A stretch of DNA of 64,000 bases. Origin: Pseudomonas sp. ABC1. GTDB taxonomy: Bacteria; Pseudomonadota; Gammaproteobacteria; Pseudomonadales; Pseudomonadaceae. Position 1 is the first letter of the stretch; the number at the start of each line of letters is the position of its first letter. The notes beneath the pieces were generated by a model that was not told the origin of the DNA, made no database searches, and saw nothing but the letters and a program-made list of their open reading frames with translations. The stretch lies in the NCBI RefSeq assembly GCF_013395055.1, contig NZ_CP058349.1, positions 2,602,001 through 2,666,000 of the forward strand. Direction: 5' to 3'. Positions 31,101-35,207 of this stretch are shown here, piece after piece. The position numbers and the translations under genes were made by a program.

Positions 31101-32623
31101 CAGGAAGCGGTACGGCTGGGGCTGTAGCGGGTGCTGTTGCAACTAGCGCCTCGACCAACGCCGCCGTCAGCGTGGTAAACAACCGTGGCAACTTGGGCGC
31201 GGTACTCAAGGACGTAACCTCCAGTGATGCGTTGAAAGGCTATGCCACTTCGGCGATCACTGCGGGCTTCACCTCGGGTGTACTGGACGAAGCCTTCGGT
31301 GTGACGGGTGACAACGTCAACAAGGTGACCAAGGGCTTTGACTTGAGCAAGGCAGGCGACATTGCCAAGTTTGGCTCGTACCTCGGAGCCCAGGGTGCGG
31401 TACAGGCCGTGGCACAAACGGCGGTGCAAGGTGGCAGCCTGGGTGACAACCTGCAAACCGCGCTGACCGGGCAGGTGCAACACCTGTTGCAGGCCGGTGT
31501 GTTCAATGCTGTTGGTGATTTCGCCAGCGGTAAGTTGGTAGAGGGGATCGATTGGGCGGATGGTAGCCCGGAGAAAATCGCACTGCATGCGGTGGTCGGT
31601 GGGTTGCTCAGCGAGGCGACCGGTGGCGACTTCAAGACTGGGGCACTGGCTGGAGGGGCCAACGAACTGCTGGTCGAGAAGCTTGCGGGGGTCATCAAGG
31701 GCGACAAGCAGCTTGAGCTCACTGTATCGCAACTGATCGGTGTAGCGGCGGCGACGGTAACTGGCGGCGATCCGGCAAAGGCAGCGGAGCTGGCGAAGAA
31801 TGCGACGGCGTATAACCGGCAGTTGCATCCGGATGAGAAGGCATTGGCCCGGAAGCTGGCTGAACAAAGCGAAGGCAAATTTACCGCTGAAGAAATGGAG
31901 GACGCTCTCAGGCGCTCCAGCATTCCTGAAGAGGGCATCTATGCCAATACAGACATGGTGGCTACCGTAGACGGTATTTACGATACAGGTGGCGAATGGG
32001 TGGCAAGTGGAGATGGCAAAAGCGCTATCCAACTATTGCCAGAGGCCTCTGTAGATGCGATCCGTTATGTTGCGGAAAATACCAAGGGTTATGCGTGGGA
32101 TAGTCGCTCATTGGGCGTTAGTCTCCCAGACAGTACGCCGAAAAGTACTCATGATCGAGATAGGCTGACTGGATATGCTTTGGACGAAAGGGGTGGATAC
32201 CGAGTTCCTGTTGTAGTGGAAGGTGTTGCTTATACCCCTAGGTTTAATCCTTGTGCATCATCAGAGTGCTTGGCTAGTGGTGCGAATATTGATTTTTCAG
32301 ATGTAAATACTTTGCGTTGGATTAAAGCCGCTGATGCGAAAGCACTTGATGATGTTGGCTTTCTTTTGACTGCCGGTGCGGTGGTGTCTCCAGTGGGTGT
32401 TTCTTCCGCCCTGGCTAATATTGCAGTTCCTCTTGGTTTGGTTTCTGGATATTTAAAAGAAGATATTAGTGGGGCTGCTACAGAGGTTGCGCTGGGGCTA
32501 GGTTTTGAAGCTTATGCTAAGTCTAGAGGGTTGTCTGCTGACATGGCAGGTAAAATGTCAAATGCGTTGTCTGTGTCGGGAGCTTGGAAGGTCATAGTTG
32601 AAAATGGAAGAGATGGGCTGTGA
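13118..32623 (+). CDS. cdiA: Giant TpsA exoprotein, CdiA-like contact-dependent inhibition effector
   Basis: 6501 residues, uninterrupted. Layout: signal peptide and TPS secretion domain (residues ~30-300) with NPHGITCDGCGF; FHA-1 beta-helix region (~310-4700) made of DNxxG-type repeats and ten ~1.1-kb modules; an AT-rich divergent region (~4708-5024) at the place of the CdiA receptor-binding domain; a Gln/Ser/Pro-rich segment (~5025-5375) matching the YP position; a conserved block starting HKYLIETNPALTDLKQFM; FHA-2 repeats of the GRDV type (~5516-5915); a hydrophobic DUF637/pretoxin region (~5960-6227); and a variable C-terminus after NATAYNRQLHPDE (~6228-6501). This order matches CdiA effectors that deliver the C-terminal toxin into neighbours. 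GGAG precedes the ATG. The adhesin-only alternative is less likely because of the C-terminal module and the overlapping small membrane gene. Confidence 0.88.
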   Translation: MDVRSSLFQNIASVLIGVLFLNPIVGAAAEVSVALGNSATLTQAGNGVPVVNIAAPNANGLSHNQFNEYNVGQQGLILNNATDRTQNTQLGGIILGNSNLNGKAAGLILNEVTGSNPSQLKGYTEVAGQSAAVIVANPHGITCDGCGFINTPHATLTTGKPVIENGQLERFDVDGGHISIDGAGLNASNIDRFDLITRSARLNAELHANELNVVTGRNQVDAETLSATAKQTTDADKPLLAIDSSALGGMYAGAIRLVGTEAGVGVKLDGRMAASAGDIHIDSSGRLRLGQVDVQRDLNVMAQDVELAGDVKVAGQANIHGSGSLNNQQALTAEGSIALSGGAVVNEGRIDTQDDLRIDARSLRNSGSLDSTENLHITVSAGLDNRSGSVSAGKDVSVRATTLDNRQGQVLAERTVTLDVVGQADNRQGQIASSQRLDVKTESLDNSQGELLAAGELRLVAGPVSNREGRIASNGALTASLQGLDQQGGSLTSGTTLSLDLAGGALNNDNALLNAPGALLLKNIGAVSNQGGEISSQQAFTLAAQSLDNSGGKLLSNQALTLRVQQHLNNLKGLVSAQGLDITATSLLNSQGRVASRSDLIATIETLDQRDGELLAEGRLMLSGNRLDNRGGLLAANGDLELNLSDIDNRGGEVSSRANTRISSQSVDNREGGQLLSNNLSLTAARILNGQRGLIQALQNAQLNGSQLDNVDGTLSAGSQLAVTLSGELNNASGLIDSAGHLNLSAGRIDNSAGTLSSAGASTLQSSGALLNQGGTVSSDSTLLLRSASLDNQGGRIESRKGADVGTGVFDNSAGRLVSTDTLTLSASQVDNTDGTLASSGQLTARLTGLNQQGGSLTSGTALSLDLAGGALNNDNALLNAPGALLLTNIGAVSNQGGEISSQQAFTLVAQSLDNSGGKLLSNQALTLRIQQHLSNLKGLVSAKGLNVTAASLTNTEGRVASRSNLLAAIDTVDQQNGDLVAEGALTLRGAKLDNRGGLLAANGDIELAVTTIDNRGGRISSQTDASLTGGSLDNRAGGQLLSNNLSLTADRILNGQQGLIQALQSAQLKGLQLDNAGGTLSAGSLLNIALGGELNNAKGLIDSEGRLSLAAGQVDNTLGRIASDGQLTASLTGLNQAGGELFSSTALSLDLAGGVLNNDNALINAPSALLLTNIGTVSNKGGEISSQQAFTLAAQSLDNGGGKLLSNQVLTLRIQQHLTNLKGLVSAQGLNITAASLANTEGRVASRSNLLAVIDTVDQQNGELVAEGELTLRGSVLDNRGGLLAANGDIELAVTTIDNRGGELSSQAGTTITSEQLDNSSGELLAANLQLTVERISNGQKGLIQALQNAQFNGSQLDNVDGTLSAGSQLAIALAGELNNASGLIDSAGRLNLSAGRIDNSAGVLSSAGASTLQSNGALLNQGGTVSSDSTLLLRSASLDNQGGRIESRKGADVGTGVFDNSAGRLVSTDTLTLSASQVDNTDGTLASSGQLTARLTGLNQQGGSLTSGTALSLDLAGGALNNDNALLNAPGALLLTNIGAVSNQGGEISSQQAFTLVAQSLDNSGGKLLSNQALTLRIQQHLSNLKGLVSAKGLNVTAASLTNTEGRVASRSNLLAAIDTVDQQNGELIAEGALTLRGSVLDNRGGLLAANGDIELVVTAIDNRGGELSSQAGTTITSEQLDNSGGALLAANLQLTAKRISNGQKGLIQALQSTQLNGSQLDNVNGTLSAGSQLAIALTGELNNVGGLIDSAGRLNLSAGRIDNSAGVLSSAGASTLQSNGALLNQGGTVSSDSTLLLRSAGLDNRGGRIESRKGADIGTGAFDNSAGRLVSTDTLTLSAGQVDNTDGTLVSSGQLTARLTGLNQQGGSLASGTALSLDLAGGVLNNDNALLNAPGALLLTNIGAVSNKGGEISSQQAFTLAAKSLDNSSGKLLSNQALTLRIQQHLSNLKGLVSAQGLDIQAASLANTEGRVASRSNLLAAIDMVDQQNGELVAEGALTLRSAKLDNRGGLLAANGDIELVVTAIDNRGGELSSQAGTTITSEQLDNSGGELLAANLQLTAERILNQAGGLIHGWDSTRLRGVRLQNEGGTIASDRHLDIGLASNTSGLDGILSNSGGLLSSEGTLALVADRLDNRDGSLSSAGDLSIETRGKLDNQAGRISGGARLLLRSVALSNRQGVIESQGAADIETGAFDNGLGQLVSTDSLTLIATEVDNSAGRIASNGQLTARLTSLQQPGGRLFSNTALSLDLAGGVLNNDNALINAPGALLLTNIGAVSNQGGEISSQQAFTLAAQSLDNSSGKLLSNQALTLRIQQHLNNLKGLVSAQGLEITAASLANTQGRVVSRGDLLAAIDTVDQQDGELVAEGALRLRGSRLDNRDGVLAANGDLDVEVSIIDNRAGEISSQANAAIVSERLDNSGGELLAAHLQLTGQRILNQSGGLIYGWDSSSLKGAYLDNRGGTLASDERLDIQLAAADGSSGHLDNAQGRLLSDGLLSLSAASIGNAGGRIASEGDLRVAAGGLLLNQRGEVFSAAGLSVEAGSLDNTRGLIESQADVRLTTGAFDNGQGQLVSTGTLRIEAGQVGNAGGRIASNGHLTANLKGLSQAGGELFSNSALSLDLAGGALNNDDGLLNAPGALLLTNIGAVSNKGGEISSQKAFTLAAQSLDNSGGKLLSNQALTLRVQQHLNNLKGLVSARGLDVQASSLGNGQGRITSQGNLLAAIGTLEQQGGEFVATGDLLLTGERLDNRGSLLAANGDIELAVTAIDNQGGEISSQAEVRMEGLRLDNGEEGLLLARHLRLTVARVVNQGLLQGRDSLRLDGARLDNLGGTLASDKSLAITLMAIPGNAELDGRLLNQAGLLSSEGTLSLSTGLLDNSAGSLSSAGDLHLIAGDAVLNQGGSIVTDAKLLLNSTRLDNRQGNLSAQQGIQVRTGAFDNAQGRLTSAGSLDLTAGQTHNTGGRIASGGQLTVNLKGLSQAGGELFSNAALSLDLAGGELNNDNALLNAPGALLLTNIGAVSNKGGEISSQQAFTLAAQSLDNSGGKLLSNQALTLRVQRHLDNLKGLVSAQGLDIQAASLGNGQGRIVSRGNLLATVGTLDQQGGELIAVGSLALTGDSLDNRGSLLAANGDLELRVATVDNRGGEISTQANARLVGARLDNGQAGRLLASHLQLTVERVLNQNKGLLHGAKGLHLEGASLDNQGGTLASDESLVIALAAIQGNAELDGRLLNAEGLLSSEGTLSLTASRLDNTSGNLSSAGELQAVLGGALLNQSGRIVTDAGLLLHSASLDNRQGNLSAKQDAEVRTGSFDNTQGRLTSTAGLVLSAGQVTNASGRIASGGSLVSRLAGLNQANGELFSNTSLSLDLAGGALNNDNALLNAPGALLLSNIGAVSNKGGEISSQQGFTLAAESLANSGGKLVSAGALGLVVAGTLDNASGAISADGLVLTAKNLDNSAGALIRSRGRLELNVAEALNNNAGELIAEGDLSLQADSLDNSRGLLASKGDLQARVATLVQQQGELISQGRLYLAGHVLDNRQGLLAANADLELDVDDIDNRQGEISTQGQARLTGQRLDNGSNGTLLARHLQLTFGRVLNQDKGLLYGRDSLRLDGAWLDNQGGTLASDTSLIVALAAVQGSAERDGSLLNQCGLLSSEGTLSLSASRLDNTAGNLSSAGDLQGVFSGALLNQGGSIVTDAGLLLHSASLDNRQGNLSAKQAAQVRSGAIDNTQGRLTSADSLTLTAGQTINRSGRIASSGQMTARLTGLDQTDGELFSNSGLSLDLAGGALNNDNALLNAPGALLLTNIGALSNKGGEISSQQAFTLAAQSLDNSGGKLLSNQALTLRIQRHLDNRAGLLAGSGLDVRSATLNNQAGSLLGRESLDLDVTGTLDNRLAGVLQAGSALRLNSGALDNRGGYLLASSLLDIRGGTIDNSAGGLLNSQGELLINIASLNSSDAGEVSAKGDMRLELGGLVLDGGRLLGEAKVDLDLRQGTLSNQGGQLLAAGSLRLANLGSLDNRDGEISSRQGFELAASTIDNRGGRLIGNGRLDVTAGSLNNQAGLLSGLLGLSLAGVSLDNRHLGTLSSRDGRLLVRLSGGLLNSGEGALVGKTGLDIRAASLDNSDSGILSSGAGLDAQVDTLLSNHNGQIDAQGAVDIAAQRLDNRSGLLFASGDLSLEAASLDNASGKFSSGGATNLVLANGLNNQLGTLASTGALSIQSLGALDNRGGTLASQADLSLSGTRLDNSSSGTLGAAGNLGLALTGLVSNVGDGLIYSRTGRVDLEAAELDNQSGEIRGTSGLDIRLDGTVLNNAGKLLSNEGSVSLQAGNLDNRAGVLASLSGWVQARLGGWLRNEGASTTESGLIEGRQLDLSATGNLSNTHGRISAWGGLATLTAADIDNQSGTLLAQGALSLSAGNLDNRSGVIGADGIDFDLLGALFNAQGVVESSAGLGIRAASLDNQGGQLRALGTQGDTHLTISGLLDNRAGVLESANHGLSLAIGGLGNQGGALRHAGSGEFVLDLSRLAEGGGEIVSLGGLTLTADTWHNDNILQAGRLTLDIGTFSQGATGQLLARDSLVGKGANWINDGLLASDGLLDIDLSGSYTGSGQLTSLGDLTLAADTIELPEAARISGGGLTRITGSTLLQNHGRLTSAGDLQLRAATLNNHGTLGGSGTLALYAPNLLNENGLIFSGEDMGLYVDTFINRYADVYSLGGIGLSRNAQGESASLFENRSATIESAEGMSFRVEKFLNAKDEFLLGNKLVSGFIFNDNTYMGSKHYTVDYYLREVYESEVLVDSPSSYIYAGGGLDVVSGDFENFGSYVSARGDINISSASFINRGASVGESVRVRVYYSGWIKDGTANAFASNELRQYNYKNYNDADSHIYVVNGGRLVRADASMPSEWIGGVWRSYVDKESGRQYLYVWNPGMASYDPDDLGVLPWRFNQDHPDRFLLTSDTWQYGSDGVSVSSVIQASGDIKISASDELNNGVISYGDIYQKGQAQFIDSVVEENTTVVTLNSQLPPDLSQQQVNPLTLPGFTLPTGQNGLFRLSGQSGSTAQVQQAATQQGWSLSSSSVSQAQRQSAGIQEQASEIRVGERQDLAVSSQGLLVADRQQGASAQARAVSAAAGQLASLDGLGSLVRQPGDKPSAEASTVQLGGSDLSSGPLLRLDGQVGDHSGRQGSDIQLTGGTLGNGGDLALESRPSAELPGRQVPSIELDDALSSATPETQTSGRTATQQQQGSTVAVGAPGASSAVAVDLSEGIGGTSPGPVNPQAVSAQEPGATAGVRGGEQAPVQVPPGTIVSTAPAPSASVAVSVTEGANVTAKPTGQVDISQADIGPGTSIPAPERSTGNATTPGAAPVAAPAHKYLIETNPALTDLKQFMSSDYLLGNLGYDPDQAQKRLGDGLYEQRLVREAIVARTGQRFLEGLTSDEAMFRYLMDNAIASKDALGLSLGVTLSAEQVAALTHDIVWLEEYEVNGERVLVPVLYLAQAEGRLAPNGALIQGRDVTLISGGDLLNQGTLRASGDLSASAANIANSGLIEAGNRLELLAEDSIRNTQGGIIAGRDVSLTATEGDILNERSVTLNEVRNGSSYRLDSFVDSAARIEAGNSLELLAGRDVANLGGVLDSRGDLSISAGRDVALTSVEERFEQSRGSSFLNERTTQLGGEISAGRDIEIGTGRDLSVVASRVEAGGDIALAAGRDVLLASAADETHSYSKVKKVTLQEDHVSQQATEIMAGGSVDIVAARDLTLVSSKVAANDEAYLVAGEDLSLLAAQDYDYSLYEKKKKGSFGSKSFRRDESTDITHVGSEITTGGDLKLVSGGDQTYQATKLTSDEDLTLSSGGEITFEGVKDLEQESHEKSKSSMVWRSDKGKGTTDETLVQSELVAQGALVIQAVEGLRIDIKDVNQQTVSQTIEAMVQADPQLAWLKEMEQRGDVDWHQVKEIHDSFKYSSSGLGVAAQLIIAIVMAAVVGPMAAAAAGSGTAGAVAGAVATSASTNAAVSVVNNRGNLGAVLKDVTSSDALKGYATSAITAGFTSGVLDEAFGVTGDNVNKVTKGFDLSKAGDIAKFGSYLGAQGAVQAVAQTAVQGGSLGDNLQTALTGQVQHLLQAGVFNAVGDFASGKLVEGIDWADGSPEKIALHAVVGGLLSEATGGDFKTGALAGGANELLVEKLAGVIKGDKQLELTVSQLIGVAAATVTGGDPAKAAELAKNATAYNRQLHPDEKALARKLAEQSEGKFTAEEMEDALRRSSIPEEGIYANTDMVATVDGIYDTGGEWVASGDGKSAIQLLPEASVDAIRYVAENTKGYAWDSRSLGVSLPDSTPKSTHDRDRLTGYALDERGGYRVPVVVEGVAYTPRFNPCASSECLASGANIDFSDVNTLRWIKAADAKALDDVGFLLTAGAVVSPVGVSSALANIAVPLGLVSGYLKEDISGAATEVALGLGFEAYAKSRGLSADMAGKMSNALSVSGAWKVIVENGRDGL
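15443..16053 (+). repeat. 611-bp perfect direct repeat, copy A
   Basis: Identical, base by base, to 17393-18003; the offset is 1950 bp (650 codons). The match ends at a C/A difference on the left (15442) and a T/G difference on the right (16054). Confidence 0.92.
17393..18003 (+). repeat. 611-bp perfect direct repeat, copy B
   Basis: Second copy of 15443-16053. Both copies lie in the same register of the exoprotein frame, so recombination between them would delete or add exactly 650 codons. Confidence 0.92.
27240..28188 (+). other. AT-rich island: candidate receptor-binding domain of CdiA
   Basis: Base composition drops abruptly inside the exoprotein gene. For example, 27421-27480 has 15 G+C of 60 by hand count, while both flanks are GC-rich. 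The encoded segment (residues ~4708-5024) loses the FHA repeat pattern and becomes rich in Tyr, Asn, Asp and Trp (e.g. HYTVDYYLREVYE, WRFNQDHPDRFLL). In characterised CdiA proteins the receptor-binding domain lies here, between FHA-1 and YP, and varies by exchange. The receptor cannot be named. Confidence 0.72.
31799..32623 (+). other. CdiA-CT: C-terminal toxin module
   Basis: Begins at NATAYN, comparable to the border motif that replaces VENN in Pseudomonas and Burkholderia CdiA. The ~274 residues beyond it are encoded by progressively AT-richer DNA. The first half is polar and contains CASSEC, a Cys pair. The second half has a long apolar stretch (LLTAGAVVSPVGVSSALANI, then AVPLGLVSGYL) and another apolar helix (GAATEVALGLGFEAYA). 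I recognise no nuclease motif. The apolar C-terminus and the neighbouring membrane protein suggest a membrane-acting toxin; this is inference. Confidence 0.6.
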
Positions 32624-32916
32624 TATTTTTTGTTATGCATAAGTTGAGATTTTACATTTTATGCGCCATGTTTTCGATGTCGCTATTAAATTTATATAAA
32701 TTTTGGGGGCAGTGGAATGAATTTTATAGTGTTGCGGTTGTGCAATTATTATTTGGTCAAGGTTTCTTTTCATACCTGAGTGGTAGAGAAATAAATATAG
32801 CTCCTGGGGGGGCTATAAAAGTTGATGCTCACCCAGTTCTTAGGTTTCTCATGGGGTGGGGAGCGTTTTTTGTATATTGCTCAATGTTCTTTTTCTCAGG
32901 ATATCCTTCTGTTTAG
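32620..32916 (+). CDS. Small membrane protein, candidate CDI immunity protein
   Basis: 98 residues from a GTG at 32620 that overlaps the exoprotein TGA by four bases (GTGA); an ATG at 32635 is the alternative start. Three apolar segments are visible: FYILCAMFSMSLLNLY, the VAVVQLLFGQGFFSYL region, and FLMGWGAFFVYCSMFFF. It is very AT-rich (32641-32700 has 16 G+C of 60 by hand count), like the toxin end. In CDI loci the gene directly after cdiA encodes the cognate immunity protein, and immunity proteins to membrane-depolarising toxins can be small integral membrane proteins. I recognise no named family, so the function is inferred from position and hydrophobicity. Confidence 0.6.
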   Translation: MIFFVMHKLRFYILCAMFSMSLLNLYKFWGQWNEFYSVAVVQLLFGQGFFSYLSGREINIAPGGAIKVDAHPVLRFLMGWGAFFVYCSMFFFSGYPSV

Positions 32917-32951
32917 TTTTGCTCCGTCCAAACTCCTGGCGTAGTGTCTAG

Positions 32952-33507
32952 TGGATATTTTTGGGCGAGAGTCTCGGGGATATCGTCATTTTCTCTATTG
33001 ATGTCACAGTTGCAGAGGTTTTAGGTGGCTTGAATCAATGGAAAGGTTTATTTGTTGCAGAGTCTATTGATGTTTGTGACGCTTACATTGGCGGCCAGGT
33101 AAAAGGAGCTGATGCGAAAATGCCATGGTTGGGGCCGCTGTTGGGAGGAATCTTAGTGATGCATTACCTGTTTTCGTTAAAGATTTTTCTGGAGTAGTAG
33201 ATGGTTCGGTTGTTTCTGAGGCTGTATCTGGTGCTATTAATGGACGTGTAAATGATGGGCTCCGTTGGTGGATGTTTTGGGGCTTTTGTCGCTTTTTGTT
33301 GCGGATTATTTGGTTTGGTTTGGTTGATGGGGGTATGGAGAGTTTGGCTTTTGTGAAAGTATTCTAGTTGCTATTAATGAGTCTTGGCTCGGAGTGCTGA
33401 TAACTGTTAAGATAATCTTGATTTTAGTTTCCTTGAAAGGGATGGGTAAGTTTCGTGATTTGAAGTGCTCCAGAGTTTTATCAAACCATGTTGGTTTGAT
33501 GGTTTAA
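32952..33507 (+). pseudogene. Decayed AT-rich reading frames after the immunity gene
   Basis: Coding-like text jumps between frames. 32961-33197 gives VAEVLGGLNQWKGLFVAES up to PWLGPLLGG; near 33145 the sense seems to continue in another frame (LPVFVKDFSGVVDGSVVSEA, then AINGRVNDGL); from 33328 a third frame gives ESILVAINESWLGVLI and then an apolar stretch ending KGMGKFRDLK. None has a convincing ribosome-binding site. The simplest reading is one former membrane-type protein broken by frameshifts, possibly an orphan CDI toxin/immunity remnant. The family is not recognised. Confidence 0.4.
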
Positions 33508-33749
33508 AAAATCCTGCATGAGGCTAGGCGGAAAAAGGTGATTCAGGTTGTGGGTGGAACTGTGGGGCTAAATAGATTTTTGAAAAAAGAGTGGATTTTA
33601 TTATTTCATAGTCGTGTGGTCGCAGCTCTGTAGGTTGCTTGGGTAGAGTTTTTCAAAGGACATCTATTAAAGTCGGGTTGGCTGTGATTTTGCGGGTTGT
33701 TTAAAAGTAAAAAATTTTTGATGCTTAAATATAAAATCAAGAGGTTGGG
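33508..33749. other. AT-rich non-coding stretch
   Basis: No open frame with a plausible start, no hairpin with a U-tract and no repeat stood out. The composition matches the decayed region to its left. It should contain the promoter for the lipoprotein gene at 33750. Confidence 0.4.
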
Positions 33750-34211
33750 ATGAGCAAAATTTCCATGGTTCTTTCAGTTGCCATATTGTGTCTGTGCGGG
33801 TGCGCGGAAATGCCTGCATATTCTAATTTGGGCTCGGTGGATGTACTTGATGAGTCTAGATATACGGTCCTTGAAACGGAAAGCTATATTGAGCAAGCGC
33901 AACGTAGTTATATAAGCTTCCAAGCGAAGTTGAATATAATACGGGTTGACGGAAAGAAGGTGGGAGATATACCTTTTTCGACATATTTCTATAAGAATAA
34001 CTCGCCTCAACAAGCTATGTTGCAGCCGGGGGGACACAGTGTGCAGCTGAAATACGTCTTGCCTCGCCACTTCATGTATGCTGACTTTGAGTTCGAGGGT
34101 AAGGCAGGTCAAAAAGTCATGGCGCGTACAAAATACATCGGCCTCAATCGAATTGATATATGGTTGGAAGATGCTGCTACGGGGGAGCTTGTCGGTAAGC
34201 GCATCCGTTGA
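33750..34211 (+). CDS. Predicted lipoprotein of unknown function
   Basis: 153 residues, with AGAGG before the ATG. The N-terminus MSKISMVLSVAILCLCGCAE is a lipoprotein signal with lipobox LCGC, so the protein should be lipid-anchored; the +2 residue after Cys is Ala, which favours the outer membrane. The mature part has short beta-like stretches (FSTYFYKNN; LQPGGHSVQLKYVLPRH), somewhat like PEGA-type carboxypeptidase-regulatory folds, but I do not recognise the family. Composition is lower in GC than the core genome. It lies between the CDI remnants and another lipoprotein gene. Confidence 0.75.
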   Translation: MSKISMVLSVAILCLCGCAEMPAYSNLGSVDVLDESRYTVLETESYIEQAQRSYISFQAKLNIIRVDGKKVGDIPFSTYFYKNNSPQQAMLQPGGHSVQLKYVLPRHFMYADFEFEGKAGQKVMARTKYIGLNRIDIWLEDAATGELVGKRIR

Positions 34212-34467
34212 TGTCATGTGTTTGTGTTGCGAGTGTCTTTCGGTTGTCGTCGTGATAAGTGGGGGATTGTTGCGCCTAGTCAGGAAGATTTAGCAAGCTT
34301 CCATTTTAAGTATTAATGCTGTTTTCGTTTTATTTTATAAGCCAGTATTGGCAGCGTTGTCCTTTCTTGGGGAATGCACCTTTGCCGGGCAGTGCTTTAT
34401 TGGTGCTGTGGGGTTGCTTCTGCTTTTGTTATCCTGTCACTTCTTATTCAGTCCCTTTGGAGGGGTT

Positions 34468-34980
34468 ATGTTTTTCAGGTTGACAGTTGTTTCTTTGCTG
34501 CTGTTTCTCGTGGGCTGCGGCACCAAGCAGTTCGATCCGCCAATCTTTCCTCTGGCCGAGTCGAAGATTACAGACTTTCCAGTTTCCGGAAATGTGAGTG
34601 TGAAGAATATTCAGGAATCGCAAGAGCCGACGATCATTCACTCCTACAGCGGGATCAAGTTGCAGTCGGATTATCAAAAAATAACTCAGACAATGGTCGA
34701 GCAGGCCCGTTTAGAGCTGGAACGGCATGGTGAGATCAAGCAGGGTGGTGGTGAGAAGTCCATCAGCCTGAAAGTCACCCATTTGAACAGCAATTACATT
34801 GCTTTCTTCTGGAAGGGCACGATGACCTATACGACGCTTCTGGGAAATGGCGAGCAGTTCGACATTACCGTCAATCACTCGACCGGAGCGGGCGTTGCGC
34901 AGGACCTCAGTGGTTCGATTGCAGACGGGGTCGTTGCGCTGTTCAAGGATGAGCGGGTGCGTAAGTACCTTGCCGAGTAA
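34468..34980 (+). CDS. Predicted lipoprotein of unknown function
   Basis: 170 residues from the ATG at 34468, preceded by GGAGGGG. This start gives a lipoprotein signal (MFFRLTVVSLLLFLVGCGTK) with lipobox LVGC; a longer open frame upstream lacks such logic. The mature part contains SYSGIKLQSDYQKITQTMVE and VTHLNSNYIAFFWKGTMTY, suggesting a secreted beta-rich fold, but no family is recognised. GC content is close to the core genome, unlike the gene before it. A hairpin with a T-run follows the stop codon by about 160 nt. Confidence 0.8.
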   Translation: MFFRLTVVSLLLFLVGCGTKQFDPPIFPLAESKITDFPVSGNVSVKNIQESQEPTIIHSYSGIKLQSDYQKITQTMVEQARLELERHGEIKQGGGEKSISLKVTHLNSNYIAFFWKGTMTYTTLLGNGEQFDITVNHSTGAGVAQDLSGSIADGVVALFKDERVRKYLAE

Positions 34981-35138
34981 GGGAAGCAGAGCGGATTCAC
35001 TTCCCCGCGGAGCCGGCTGGTGGGGCAATAAGTCTGTTTGCTTCCTGCCAGGCGTTGCTCTCAGGCCTCAATGCGTCAGCCCTGGCAGGTGGGGGCTCTG
35101 GTAGCGGAGTAACCCCCGTTTACGTTTCTGTCAAATAA

Positions 35139-35162
35139 CGGCCATCGGTGATGGCCGGTTTT
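35139..35162 (+). terminator. Terminator after the second lipoprotein gene
   Basis: 8-bp stem CGGCCATC / GATGGCCG with loop GGT, followed by GTTTT. A longer 9-bp inverted repeat (CCTGCCAGG 35044-35052 / CCTGGCAGG 35081-35089) lies upstream. Confidence 0.65.
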
Positions 35163-35181
35163 CACGACCGTCTGCCATCTC

Positions 35182-35207
35182 AGGCATCCGTGCTTGCAGG
35201 GATGCCT
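35182..35207 (-). terminator. Hairpin at the 3' end of the YajG-like lipoprotein gene
   Basis: 8-bp perfect repeat AGGCATCC / GGATGCCT with a 10-nt loop, touching the stop codon of the minus-strand lipoprotein gene. No U-tract, so termination is tentative. Confidence 0.4.

Noticed and set aside
13118..32623. Plain adhesin (filamentous haemagglutinin) instead of CDI effector
   Set aside because: An FhaB-type protein would not explain the pretoxin region, the exchangeable AT-rich C-terminus and the overlapping membrane gene; kept as the main alternative.
34348..34467. Upstream extension of the second lipoprotein gene
   Set aside because: It would place a second apolar segment before a perfect lipoprotein signal that has its own strong ribosome-binding site.
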